NCBI GenBank assembly: GCA_947385085.1
Contig: CANDJN010000063.1
Span: 1-5,891, forward strand
Direction: 5' to 3'
From: an uncultured Erysipelotrichaceae bacterium
GTDB taxonomy: Bacteria; Bacillota_I; Bacilli_A; Erysipelotrichales; Erysipelotrichaceae
Length of the DNA stretch: 5,891 nt
This document shows positions 1-5,763 of this stretch, piece by piece. The position numbers and the translations under genes were made by a program. The notes under the pieces are model-generated. The model was not told the origin of the DNA, made no database searches, and was given only the letters and a program-made list of their open reading frames with translations. Position 1 is the first letter of the stretch; each line of letters starts with the position of its first letter.

Positions 1-2
1 TT

Positions 3-125
3 TTACGTAGGTATCAAGACATGGATGATAATGAGAAACTACCTTTGCTTTTGCGAAAATTGAGAAATCTACAGTTTAGCATAACCAGATCTTCTTTAAA
101 GACATTCAAATTATTCGGTGTTTAA
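3..125 (+). CDS. C-terminal end of an unidentified upstream gene (partial, 5' end outside window)
   Basis: The third forward frame is open from the left edge of the window for 40 codons and stops at TAA (123-125). The other two forward frames close early, at bases 8-10 and 61-63. The peptide is mixed hydrophobic and basic: an acidic DMDDNEK stretch, then LPLLLRKLRNLQ, then a Ser/Thr/Lys-rich tail ending KLFGV. That looks more like a real protein end than random translation. An open run of 40 codons in AT-rich DNA can still arise by chance, so the call is tentative. I do not recognise the family and assign no function. The stem-loop with a T-run at 200-257 would suit a terminator for this gene, which supports a gene ending here and makes co-transcription with the large gene unlikely. 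Confidence 0.45.
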   Translation, partial: LRRYQDMDDNEKLPLLLRKLRNLQFSITRSSLKTFKLFGV

Positions 126-199
126 GCCCTTGTTCATTGGTTAGGTATTCTTTGGTTGAATTAAGCGAATTTTTTAAAAAAGAACCAATCGAAACAAAT

Positions 200-257
200 A
201 AAAAGCTGTTCCTATATGTGCTTATATAAGAAGCATTCACTATAGAAAAGCTTTTTT
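200..257 (+). terminator. AT-rich long stem-loop with T-run, possible terminator or leader element
   Basis: AAAAAGCT (200-207) is perfectly complementary to AGCTTTTT (249-256), and the T-run extends to 257. Inside, CTATA (212-216) can pair with TATAG (241-245) and GTG (218-220) with CAC (238-240), leaving T217 as a bulge. A small CTTATATAAG palindrome (221-230) sits at the apex. The structure lies 75 bases after the upstream stop codon, where a terminator is expected. It is long and AT-rich, so it should be weaker than the terminator at 5743-5763. A regulatory leader hairpin for the large gene is an alternative if transcription starts further upstream. Confidence 0.4.
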
Positions 258-262
258 ATATA
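257..262 (+). promoter_or_regulatory. Weak candidate -10 box (TATATA) for the large gene
   Basis: TATATA matches the sigma-A -10 consensus at five of six positions. It would start transcription near 268-270, giving a leader of about 75 bases and placing the 288-306 palindrome just after the start point. No good -35 hexamer lies 16-18 bases upstream; CATTCA and GCATTC are poor. The region is AT-rich, so chance matches are common. I list it only because no better sigma-A promoter is visible between 126 and 327. Confidence 0.2.
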
Positions 263-287
263 CACAAAAAGGGGAAAAGTTTTACAA

Positions 288-306
288 ATATTGGCAATGC
301 CAATAT
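288..306. promoter_or_regulatory. Perfect 19-bp palindrome, candidate operator
   Basis: ATATTGGCA and TGCCAATAT are exact reverse complements around a single central A (297). Symmetric 9-bp arms with a one-base centre are typical of binding sites for dimeric helix-turn-helix repressors. The site ends 20 bases before the Shine-Dalgarno sequence, where a bound protein could block initiation or elongation. It does not match cre or Fur consensus sites as I know them. In RNA it could form a 7-bp stem with a CAATG loop, but without a T-run, so it is not a terminator. Confidence 0.5.
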
Positions 307-326
307 CAAGATGATTTACTTAATCA

Positions 327-333
327 GAAAGGA
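327..333 (+). promoter_or_regulatory. Ribosome binding site of the large surface-protein gene
   Basis: GAAAGGA ends nine bases before the ATG at 343, a normal Gram-positive spacing. A second AAGGA (336-340) lies only two bases from the ATG and is too close to act for that start. The site supports 343 as the true start, together with the Lys-Lys n-region and hydrophobic core that begin there. Confidence 0.75.
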
Positions 334-342
334 AAAAGGATT

Positions 343-435
343 ATGAAAAAGCTGGGAGTTATTCTTATTACATCGGTATTCACCATATTAAGTATTTCCT
401 TGTTTCATTTAAATGACAGTTCTTTAAGTGCGGCA
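343..435 (+). other. Sec signal peptide (residues 1-31)
   Basis: The N-terminus has a Lys-Lys n-region (residues 2-3), then an uninterrupted hydrophobic core (LGVILITSVFTILSISLF, residues 4-21), then a polar stretch ending SLSAASN. Cleavage after A31 (S-A-A before the cut) or A30 fits signal peptidase I rules. There is no lipobox cysteine and no YSIRK motif, so this is an ordinary Sec substrate. Confidence 0.88.
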
Positions 436-3400
436 TCGAATTACAAAACCGGGGATAAAGTGTATATCGGCAATGATTCTTATACGATCATCGATGCGAA
501 TGCGATGACACTGTTAAAGGATAGTGCTACCGATGCAGGGGAGGTGACGTGGAATCAGGCGGTGGCTTCTTTGAATAGCTTACCCAATAAATATGGAGAA
601 TTAGGAAGTAAAGCGTTCAGTAATAAATTCTCTTTACCAAAAACAACCGATTTAACATCCATTACCAATAATAATAGCTTAACAACCATAGATCCAATTA
701 CTACGGATTGGTGGCTGGGTGATGCGGCAGTGGATAACCGCAGTAAGTTTGTAGGGGCAAATACGAATTCATTGGTTACGGATGTAAGTCTTGTGACAAA
801 TGTTATTGATAAACAAAACTTAACGTGTACGAATGAAACGGTAACGGAACAAGGGGTGAAGGTTGCGAATGATGAAAGTAAACCTTCAAGGCAGGAAACT
901 TTTGACTTGGATGTTCCAAATTTGAAAATAGGTTTAAAGATTAAAAGGAATGTAAATGACTATGCTGCTAGGATGGATGGTGCATATTCGGGTATAGGTG
1001 CCGAAGTTTTACTTATTGATATGAGCCAAATGGACGGTGTAAACAAACCATCTGTTATTTTTAAAGATCAAAATTATGACTTTTGCAAATCTGTTTTCTG
1101 GTATGCTTTAGTAGAGCTTGGCATGGATGATTATTTAAATGAGTACTATAAGGATCCTTCCATCGGGACGGATAGAGTTTTTGAGGTTTCTCCTGAGGCT
1201 TCAATCGTAATGGATGAAACAACGGAAGCTTTAACTCCACCGCGGTATTTAGAAGATAAAGACTACGAAACACGCTATAAAGGCAAATCAATTACCTTTG
1301 AAAGTTTTGATGGATTACCGATTCCGGTCACTATTAAAGAGGTAATAACAACCCAAACCGTTTCTTGTCCCGCATATACGCTGAATGCCGGTACATCCTC
1401 AGTAAGACCTTTGTTGACATTAGATCAAGACATGATCGCTTATACCGGCACAACGAAGCCAACCTTTCAAAGCAGCTCCAGTTTGAATCAATCAGTACCT
1501 ACAGTGAGTGGGAATTTTTCCTATCTTACCATTAATGATTCTGATTTAGGCATTGCTTTAAATTCCGGTGATGCGAATGTATCGGGTAATAAATTAAAGA
1601 TTGACAGAAACAATACTGTTTCGATTCCGGTATCGTTAAGTGGTTCGACTAGCGGTACTCGTTATGTTAGTGCTGTTGGTACTACTAATAGTGGTGAAAA
1701 ATACAGCGTATTGGGTCAAGTAAACGGAAGTACAGGTAATATTGATCTTGATATTTCAAACTTACAGAACTATCAAACCGCAAGAACCTTAACGGTAACG
1801 CTTTATCAGGAAGTGGATGAAGGTACGAATACGACTTATCGCGGTGGTGGAACCGAGATCACATTGGAATTTAATGCCGATCCGATTACCGGGATTACTT
1901 TCACTCCTAATTATCCAAACGGACAATCAAGCTGGACAGAAGGGGATAGCGGTATTGATGTAGCGGGTGCGAAAACAGGTACGTTGACGTTTAGCGGCGG
2001 AACCAGTGGTGTAAATGATCCGGTAAGTGGTAAAGACTATCAGAAGTGGGAAATTGTCGATGCTTCCGGTAATGTGACAACGGATACGAATTTCAGTATC
2101 ACTGGTAATGAGTTAAAGGCAAAGAAGCGAGTACCGGCAGGAACGTATACGTTAAAAGTAAAAGTAACGGATAATGCCAATCAAACTTTTATGGATACGA
2201 TTACGATTACCGTTACCGATCTTCCTCAACCTACATTGAATTTTGACCCGGTCAGTACGTCATTTACTTATGGTGATGCTGTGACAAAGGTAAACAATAA
2301 AATTGGAACCTTTAGGCTTGAATATCCGGCTGGTAATTCTCCTACTACTATCACTATAAAAACCATTCAATTAGGAAGTAGTAGTGATGATGCTCATTTC
2401 AGTGTGGATACAAGCGGTAATTTGAAAGTTAAGGGTACGGATTTGGATGCCGGTACTTACAATATTACTGTTACCGGTACAGATGGAAATGATGTCGCAT
2501 TTAATAAAACCGTTTCGATTACAGTAAATAAGAAAGATCAAAACAATTATCAAATAACAAATCAATCGAATTATTCATTACAGGTGAATAAGGAAATTAT
2601 GATTACCACAACCGGTAATGAAAGCGGGGAAAGTGAAACGTATACGATCACAAGCGGTAATCAATTCGCACAGATTTCCAATGTAACGAAGTTTAAAATG
2701 TTAGACAGCGGTACGTTTACGTTAGAAGCTACCGTAAGCGGTAATAAAAACTATAACGAAAAGACCGTATCAAAACAAATCACCATATCACCGTTGCCGA
2801 CACAGAATCCGCCTGTGTCAATCACAAGCACGGATTCTATGACGTATGGGGATACTTATACTGCGACATACAGTGGTGGACAAGGAAGCGGTGCGGTGTC
2901 ATGGTCGATTGAAAATGACAATGGAACCGGTGCCAGCGTAAATGGCAGTACGGTTAAGGTTAAAGGGGTAGGAACCTTTACGTTAAAAGTCACAAAGGCC
3001 GGTTCAAGCTCCTATCAGGAATCTACCGATACAAAAGTTATCACGGTGAATCCGCGCAAGACTATTGTAAAACCAAAGACGGTGACAAAACAGACGGGGG
3101 AAGTGTTCAAGGATAACGGTGTTACTTATAATCCTTCACTGCTCGCCGGTGACAGTGCCGGTACACCGGTAATCACCAGCAAATATCCGACTGATCAGGC
3201 AGCCGGTATGTATCCGGATGGCATTCAAGTAAGCGGTTTATCAAATCCGAATTATGAATTTGTTTATGAAGAAGGAACCTTAGTGATTAACAGTACATCA
3301 TTGCCGAATAACGGAAGCGGTTATTATAAGGTAACCGGAACCAAGGGCAAGAATAACTGGTATGTCAGTGATGTGAAAATCAGTACAACCGGAAAAGACG

Positions 3401-5694
3401 GTTATGATTTAATCAGTGAAGATGGCATCAGCTTCCAGTCACAGCCATTGACATATACGAATGACGGGGATCAAAACGTTACATTCTATTTAAAGAATTC
3501 CACAACCGGCATCATTGCCAAAGGAATTAATATATCATTCAAGATCGATCAAACAGCACCGAGTGTTCCCACATTGACAATGCAGGAAATCAACACTTCT
3601 ACATTTGCGACCTTTATTAACACATTGAGCTTTGGCAACTGGATGAAACAAGGGGCAGAGGTAACGATGTTAAGCAGTGATGATACAAGCGGTATTGATA
3701 ACTATGTGTACAGTGAAACCTCAAAAAGCGGAACGGTATCCAAAACAAGCTTATCGGGTATTGTGACATATCAAAAAGATATAGAGTTGACGATCAAGGC
3801 AAAGGCCTGTGATAAAGCAGGAAATTGCAGCGAAGAAAGCAGTGGGGACGCACTGATGATCGATCGCAAGGCACCGACGATTGACGGAGTAAAGGATCAG
3901 GCGGTTTATAAATATTACTACTTGCCAAGGTTTGTGACCGTAACGGATCAGGGCAGCGGCTTATCCTATGCGGAATACACGAAAGATGGTGTGATGGCCG
4001 GAACACTCCAAGACAACGTAAGCGAACGAATGGACGGTGTCGGAGAGTATACGATCCGGGCAACTGACAATGCCGGAAATGAAGAAACTTTGACTTTTGA
4101 AATCGTACCATTGCCGGATATTGATGATATTGACGGCAGTGATGAATCCAAGGAAATCATTGATCAGGTTCAAGGGGAATATAATGAAATCAAGAATAAG
4201 ATTGACGAAACGGAAAAAACGGATATTAAAGATTGGATCAAAGATGCATTGGATAAATGGAATGACAGTCGCAAAAAAGTCGTGGAAACCGACGATAAGA
4301 GTGCGAAAGTAGAAGGCGAGGGAGATACGAATTTCGATCCACGAACAGAGTTAATTGTGGATGAAATCAGTGAAAATGATATACCGAAACTGCCAAAGAA
4401 AGCGTTGGTAGTATACGATGTATATCTTAGAAGGGGAACGACGAGAATTCAGCCGGATGGCAGAATCAAGGTATACTTGCCGTATGTCGAAGCAGCTGGT
4501 TCCATGGGGGATTCGATGGGCGGAGCACTTATAGATGCAGAACCGATTGTGTATCAAATTGATACGGATAACAAGGTATCACAGCTTTCGGTTCAAAAAG
4601 AGGGGAACTTCGTAACCTTTACCACCGATCACTTGGTAAAATATGCGATTAGTGATGAATCACAGGAAGACAACGAAAATAACAACTGTGTGGTTGGCAA
4701 GGATGACACGATCAATACCAAGGATGATGTATGTGGTTTACCGAATGATAAGGGCGATCAGCCGGAAAAACAGCCGGATGGAAGTGTGAATGTTCCGGAT
4801 GGGGGAAAAGTGGAATTCCCAAACGGCATTGAAATTGATACACCGGATGGTGCGATTATTCATCCGGATGGATCCGTCACCTTGCCGGATGGCACCGAAT
4901 ACGATCCTAATGGTAATAAGAAGGATGATAAGAAACAATGTGAATTAGATGGCAAAGAAATCAATATCGACACCAACGGTGACGGCAAACCTGATCTAAA
5001 CATTGACATTGACGGTGATTGTAAAGCTGATCTAAACATTGATACGGATGGTGACAAGATTCCGGATATTAATATTGATACAGACTTAGATGGAAAGCCT
5101 GATTATAATATTGATACGGATGATGATGGTAAAGCCGATGTCAATATCGGACCTGTTAATGACCCATGGAATGCAAATGTATGTAAAACCGTTAATGGTA
5201 TTTATTACTGTACTGATTCTTATAAGAAACCGTATTTAAATATTGATAGCGATAACGATGGAAGGCCGGACATCAATATTGATTTGGATAAGGATATGAA
5301 AGCAGACCTCAACATTGATGTAGATGGTGATCTTATTCCGGACATTGATATTGACAGTGACGGTGATGGCAAACCTGATATTAATATTGATACGGATCAT
5401 GATGGCAAAGCTGATAAGAACATTGTGAAGATTACTGAATGGAAGCCGGATAAGAATGTGGATGGAAAAATAAAATATGATACGATGTCAAATATAAGGC
5501 TCAATAATTCCGGTTCAGATGGTAATGGCGATAATAATGGGCAGAATAATTCAAATATGGGTGGAATTTTAGGCTCTGCTCAAACCGGTGATGAACATCA
5601 TCCATTCTTATGGTGGATTCTGGTAGTCATAAACATGATTATCATAGCTTTCAGCTATCGAAAAGTAAGAAAAGAGAAGCAACAACAGTTGTAA
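343..5694 (+). CDS. Giant secreted multi-domain cell-wall surface protein (Ig-like, MBG-like, Ca-binding-type repeats, sortase signal)
   Basis: The product is 1783 residues, probably exported by Sec, covalently attached to peptidoglycan by a sortase, and displayed as a long stalk. In order it has a signal peptide (1-31), a DUF6273/FISUMP-like N-terminal module with a large insertion (33-370), and a beta-rich spacer (385-512). Ig/cadherin-like modules follow at about 513-626, 629-729, 731-817 and 824-904; the second and fourth open with a TYGD motif. An MBG-like domain (905-983) ends in NPNYEFVYEEGTLVIN. Further Ig-like modules (985-1256) include ACDKAGNCS and ATDNAGNEE signatures. A charged helical linker (1262-1325), a beta domain (1331-1437), PDG repeats, two blocks of NIDxDxD repeats and a sorting signal complete it. 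No catalytic motif is evident, so adhesion or a structural role is inferred. The exposed N-terminal module is the likeliest ligand-binding part. It appears monocistronic, with stem-loops on both sides. The ligand is unknown and no sortase is in the window. Confidence 0.93.
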   Translation: MKKLGVILITSVFTILSISLFHLNDSSLSAASNYKTGDKVYIGNDSYTIIDANAMTLLKDSATDAGEVTWNQAVASLNSLPNKYGELGSKAFSNKFSLPKTTDLTSITNNNSLTTIDPITTDWWLGDAAVDNRSKFVGANTNSLVTDVSLVTNVIDKQNLTCTNETVTEQGVKVANDESKPSRQETFDLDVPNLKIGLKIKRNVNDYAARMDGAYSGIGAEVLLIDMSQMDGVNKPSVIFKDQNYDFCKSVFWYALVELGMDDYLNEYYKDPSIGTDRVFEVSPEASIVMDETTEALTPPRYLEDKDYETRYKGKSITFESFDGLPIPVTIKEVITTQTVSCPAYTLNAGTSSVRPLLTLDQDMIAYTGTTKPTFQSSSSLNQSVPTVSGNFSYLTINDSDLGIALNSGDANVSGNKLKIDRNNTVSIPVSLSGSTSGTRYVSAVGTTNSGEKYSVLGQVNGSTGNIDLDISNLQNYQTARTLTVTLYQEVDEGTNTTYRGGGTEITLEFNADPITGITFTPNYPNGQSSWTEGDSGIDVAGAKTGTLTFSGGTSGVNDPVSGKDYQKWEIVDASGNVTTDTNFSITGNELKAKKRVPAGTYTLKVKVTDNANQTFMDTITITVTDLPQPTLNFDPVSTSFTYGDAVTKVNNKIGTFRLEYPAGNSPTTITIKTIQLGSSSDDAHFSVDTSGNLKVKGTDLDAGTYNITVTGTDGNDVAFNKTVSITVNKKDQNNYQITNQSNYSLQVNKEIMITTTGNESGESETYTITSGNQFAQISNVTKFKMLDSGTFTLEATVSGNKNYNEKTVSKQITISPLPTQNPPVSITSTDSMTYGDTYTATYSGGQGSGAVSWSIENDNGTGASVNGSTVKVKGVGTFTLKVTKAGSSSYQESTDTKVITVNPRKTIVKPKTVTKQTGEVFKDNGVTYNPSLLAGDSAGTPVITSKYPTDQAAGMYPDGIQVSGLSNPNYEFVYEEGTLVINSTSLPNNGSGYYKVTGTKGKNNWYVSDVKISTTGKDGYDLISEDGISFQSQPLTYTNDGDQNVTFYLKNSTTGIIAKGINISFKIDQTAPSVPTLTMQEINTSTFATFINTLSFGNWMKQGAEVTMLSSDDTSGIDNYVYSETSKSGTVSKTSLSGIVTYQKDIELTIKAKACDKAGNCSEESSGDALMIDRKAPTIDGVKDQAVYKYYYLPRFVTVTDQGSGLSYAEYTKDGVMAGTLQDNVSERMDGVGEYTIRATDNAGNEETLTFEIVPLPDIDDIDGSDESKEIIDQVQGEYNEIKNKIDETEKTDIKDWIKDALDKWNDSRKKVVETDDKSAKVEGEGDTNFDPRTELIVDEISENDIPKLPKKALVVYDVYLRRGTTRIQPDGRIKVYLPYVEAAGSMGDSMGGALIDAEPIVYQIDTDNKVSQLSVQKEGNFVTFTTDHLVKYAISDESQEDNENNNCVVGKDDTINTKDDVCGLPNDKGDQPEKQPDGSVNVPDGGKVEFPNGIEIDTPDGAIIHPDGSVTLPDGTEYDPNGNKKDDKKQCELDGKEINIDTNGDGKPDLNIDIDGDCKADLNIDTDGDKIPDINIDTDLDGKPDYNIDTDDDGKADVNIGPVNDPWNANVCKTVNGIYYCTDSYKKPYLNIDSDNDGRPDINIDLDKDMKADLNIDVDGDLIPDIDIDSDGDGKPDINIDTDHDGKADKNIVKITEWKPDKNVDGKIKYDTMSNIRLNNSGSDGNGDNNGQNNSNMGGILGSAQTGDEHHPFLWWILVVINMIIIAFSYRKVRKEKQQQL
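439..1452 (+). other. N-terminal DUF6273/FISUMP-like module with a large internal insertion (residues 33-370)
   Basis: The outer parts contain, in the expected order, elements I associate with DUF6273-type surface domains: GDKVYIGNDSYTIID with a following LLK (37-59), VTWNQA (68-73), a SLPKTTDL segment (97-104), DWWLGD (122-127), and SVRPLLTLD (353-361). The usual form reads WWLRSP followed by VRPALWL a few dozen residues later. Here about 228 residues separate W123 from V354. The extra material, roughly 150-341, is rich in Asp, Tyr and Lys and includes KSVFWYALVELGMDDYLNEYY (249-269). It is flanked by C162 and C342, with C248 between. The family assignment is by eye and needs a profile search. 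The function of such domains is not established. Confidence 0.5.
1879..3054 (+). repeat. Four Ig/cadherin-like beta modules (residues 513-904)
   Basis: Four modules of about 80-115 residues share a bacterial Ig or cadherin pattern. Module one (513-626) has ITGNELKAKKRVPAGTYTLK and ends DTITITV. Module two (629-729) opens near FTYGDAV and has NLKVKGTDLDAGTYNITV. Module three (731-817) has LDSGTFTLEATVSGNKNYNEK. Module four (824-904) opens MTYGDTYTATYSGGQGSG and has VGTFTLKVTKAGSSSYQES. Modules three and four look like sister copies, both ending in a (N)Y-x-E-x-T ... K-x-IT(I/V)-x-P pattern. They probably form rigid stalk segments. Module boundaries are approximate. Confidence 0.72.
3055..3291 (+). 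other. MBG-like domain (residues 905-983)
   Basis: The segment begins with KTIVKPKTVTKQTGEVF, runs through YNPSLLAGDSAGTP and SKYPTDQAAGMYPDG, and ends with GLSNPNYEFVYEEGTLVIN. The closing pattern (NPNY-x-F-x-Y-x-x-GTL-x-I) is the usual hallmark of MBG (mirror beta-grasp) domains in large bacterial surface proteins, where they act as structural or adhesive modules. Assignment is from motif recognition only. Confidence 0.68.
3295..4110 (+). other. Three further Ig-like modules (residues 985-1256)
   Basis: Residues 985-1070 form a beta-rich module ending FKIDQTAPSVP. Residues 1071-1176 contain the signature IKAKACDKAGNCSEE, with C1156 and C1162 six residues apart, and end MIDRKAPTI. Residues 1177-1256 contain TVTDQGSGLSYAEYT and IRATDNAGNEETLTFEI. 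The repeated D-x-x-AP(S/T) joints and AxDxAGN(C/E) end-strand motifs are typical of Big/HYR/DUF5011-type Ig folds in Firmicute surface proteins. The role is probably structural. Confidence 0.65.
4126..4317 (+). other. Charged helical linker (residues 1262-1325)
   Basis: This segment lacks the Thr/Gly/Val beta pattern of its surroundings and is rich in Glu, Lys, Asp, Ile and Trp: SKEIIDQVQGEYNEIK (1269-1284), then DIKDWIKDALDKWNDSRKK (1294-1312). Hydrophobic residues fall about every three to four positions, consistent with one or two amphipathic helices. It separates the Ig-like stalk from the wall-proximal repeats and may act as a hinge or spacer. Confidence 0.55.
4333..4653 (+). other. Compact beta domain ahead of the wall-proximal repeats (residues 1331-1437)
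   Basis: The segment runs from DPRTELIVDEIS through KKALVVYDVYLRRGTTRIQ, a PDGRIKVYLPYV strand, and VYQIDTDNKVSQLSVQKEG to VTFTTDHLVKYAIS. The closing pattern, Asp-rich turn then FTTDH(L/F)xKYAI, resembles the end of domains that precede the anchors of Firmicute surface proteins. I cannot name the family with confidence. The position between helical linker and repeats suggests a stalk-base domain. Confidence 0.5.
4774..4914 (+). repeat. P(D/N)G heptad-like repeats (residues 1478-1524)
   Basis: Seven P(D/N)G triplets occur at residues 1478, 1485, 1493, 1501, 1508, 1515 and 1522 (the last as PNG), spaced seven or eight residues apart. Each is separated by a short beta-prone stretch such as SVNV or SVTL. 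The regular turn-strand alternation suggests a small beta-solenoid or stacked hairpins. Similar PDG runs occur near the anchor of other Gram-positive surface proteins. Confidence 0.75.
4963..5142 (+). repeat. First block of five 12-residue acidic NIDxDxD repeats (residues 1541-1600)
   Basis: Five units start at residues 1541, 1553, 1565, 1577 and 1589 with no spacing error, consensus NIDTDGDGKPDL. The unit ends are, in order, GKPDL, CKADL, KIPDI, GKPDY and GKADV. The DxDxDG-type spacing of acidic side chains matches calcium-binding loops of the thrombospondin type 3 / EF-hand-like class, so calcium-dependent stiffening is likely but inferred. C1560 lies inside the second unit and C1533 just before the block. 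Confidence 0.85.
5143..5238 (+). other. Cysteine-containing spacer between the two repeat blocks (residues 1601-1632)
   Basis: Thirty-two residues, NIGPVNDPWN then a CKTVNGIYYC loop and TDSYKKPYL, interrupt the 12-residue periodicity. C1614 and C1623 are nine residues apart and could form a disulfide across a small hairpin. The segment resembles the one after the second block (1693-1722): both have NI at the start, a Trp 7-8 residues later, and an (N/D)G-x-x-x-Y stretch. Confidence 0.6.
5239..5418 (+). repeat. Second block of five 12-residue acidic NIDxDxD repeats (residues 1633-1692)
   Basis: Five units start at residues 1633, 1645, 1657, 1669 and 1681. The unit ends are GRPDI, MKADL, LIPDI, GKPDI and GKADK, the same order of PD/AD endings as the first block, with the odd (K/L)IPDI unit in third position both times. 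The block is shifted 92 residues (276 bases) from the first. The same calcium-binding role is inferred. Confidence 0.85.
5575..5691 (+). other. C-terminal sortase sorting signal with SAQTGD core (residues 1745-1783)
   Basis: SAQTGD (1745-1750) is followed by EHHP, a hydrophobic span FLWWILVVINMIIIAFSY (1755-1772), and a basic tail RKVRKEK before QQQL. This is the full three-part layout of a cell-wall sorting signal. The TG pair is present but the usual Leu-Pro is replaced by Ser-Ala. It is preceded by a flexible Asn/Gly/Ser-rich linker (about 1720-1744), as expected for a segment that crosses the wall. Confidence 0.8.
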
Positions 5695-5742
5695 AAGAGG
5701 TTGTATCAAATAGATGATTGATTCATTAGAATTTAATCTATT

Positions 5743-5763
5743 GAGGCTACGGCCTCTTTTTTT
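5743..5763 (+). terminator. Rho-independent terminator of the large gene
   Basis: GAGGC (5743-5747) pairs with GCCTC (5752-5756) around a TACG loop, giving in RNA a C(UACG)G tetraloop, one of the most stable loops known. Seven T follow (5757-5763). It lies 48 bases after the stop codon and should end transcription of the surface-protein gene. Confidence 0.88.

Noticed and set aside
291..320. TTGGCA (291-296) and TTTACT (315-320) as a promoter with an 18-base spacer
   Set aside because: Transcription would start at about 327, on the Shine-Dalgarno sequence itself, leaving no usable leader. TTGGCA is better explained as half of the palindrome.
3794..4173. Several overlapping minus-strand open frames
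   Set aside because: All lie inside the large gene, have low-complexity compositions, and are antisense shadows of a clearly coding Ig-like region.
4097..4312. 71-codon forward open frame in another frame
   Set aside because: It is highly Lys/Arg/Ile-rich, as expected from shifting the frame of the charged helical linker, and has no ribosome binding site.
4963..5418. Regular repeats considered as a CRISPR array or DNA-level satellite
   Set aside because: The 36-base periodicity is codon-based with many synonymous and non-synonymous differences, stays in frame, and encodes acidic 12-residue protein repeats. There are no conserved repeats separated by unique spacers.
343..5694. Possible enzyme domain (protease, glycosidase or isopeptide-forming pilin) within the large protein
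   Set aside because: I saw no catalytic signature such as GxSxG, HExxH or a sortase TLxTC, and no clear pilin motif or E-box. All segments read as structural or binding modules.
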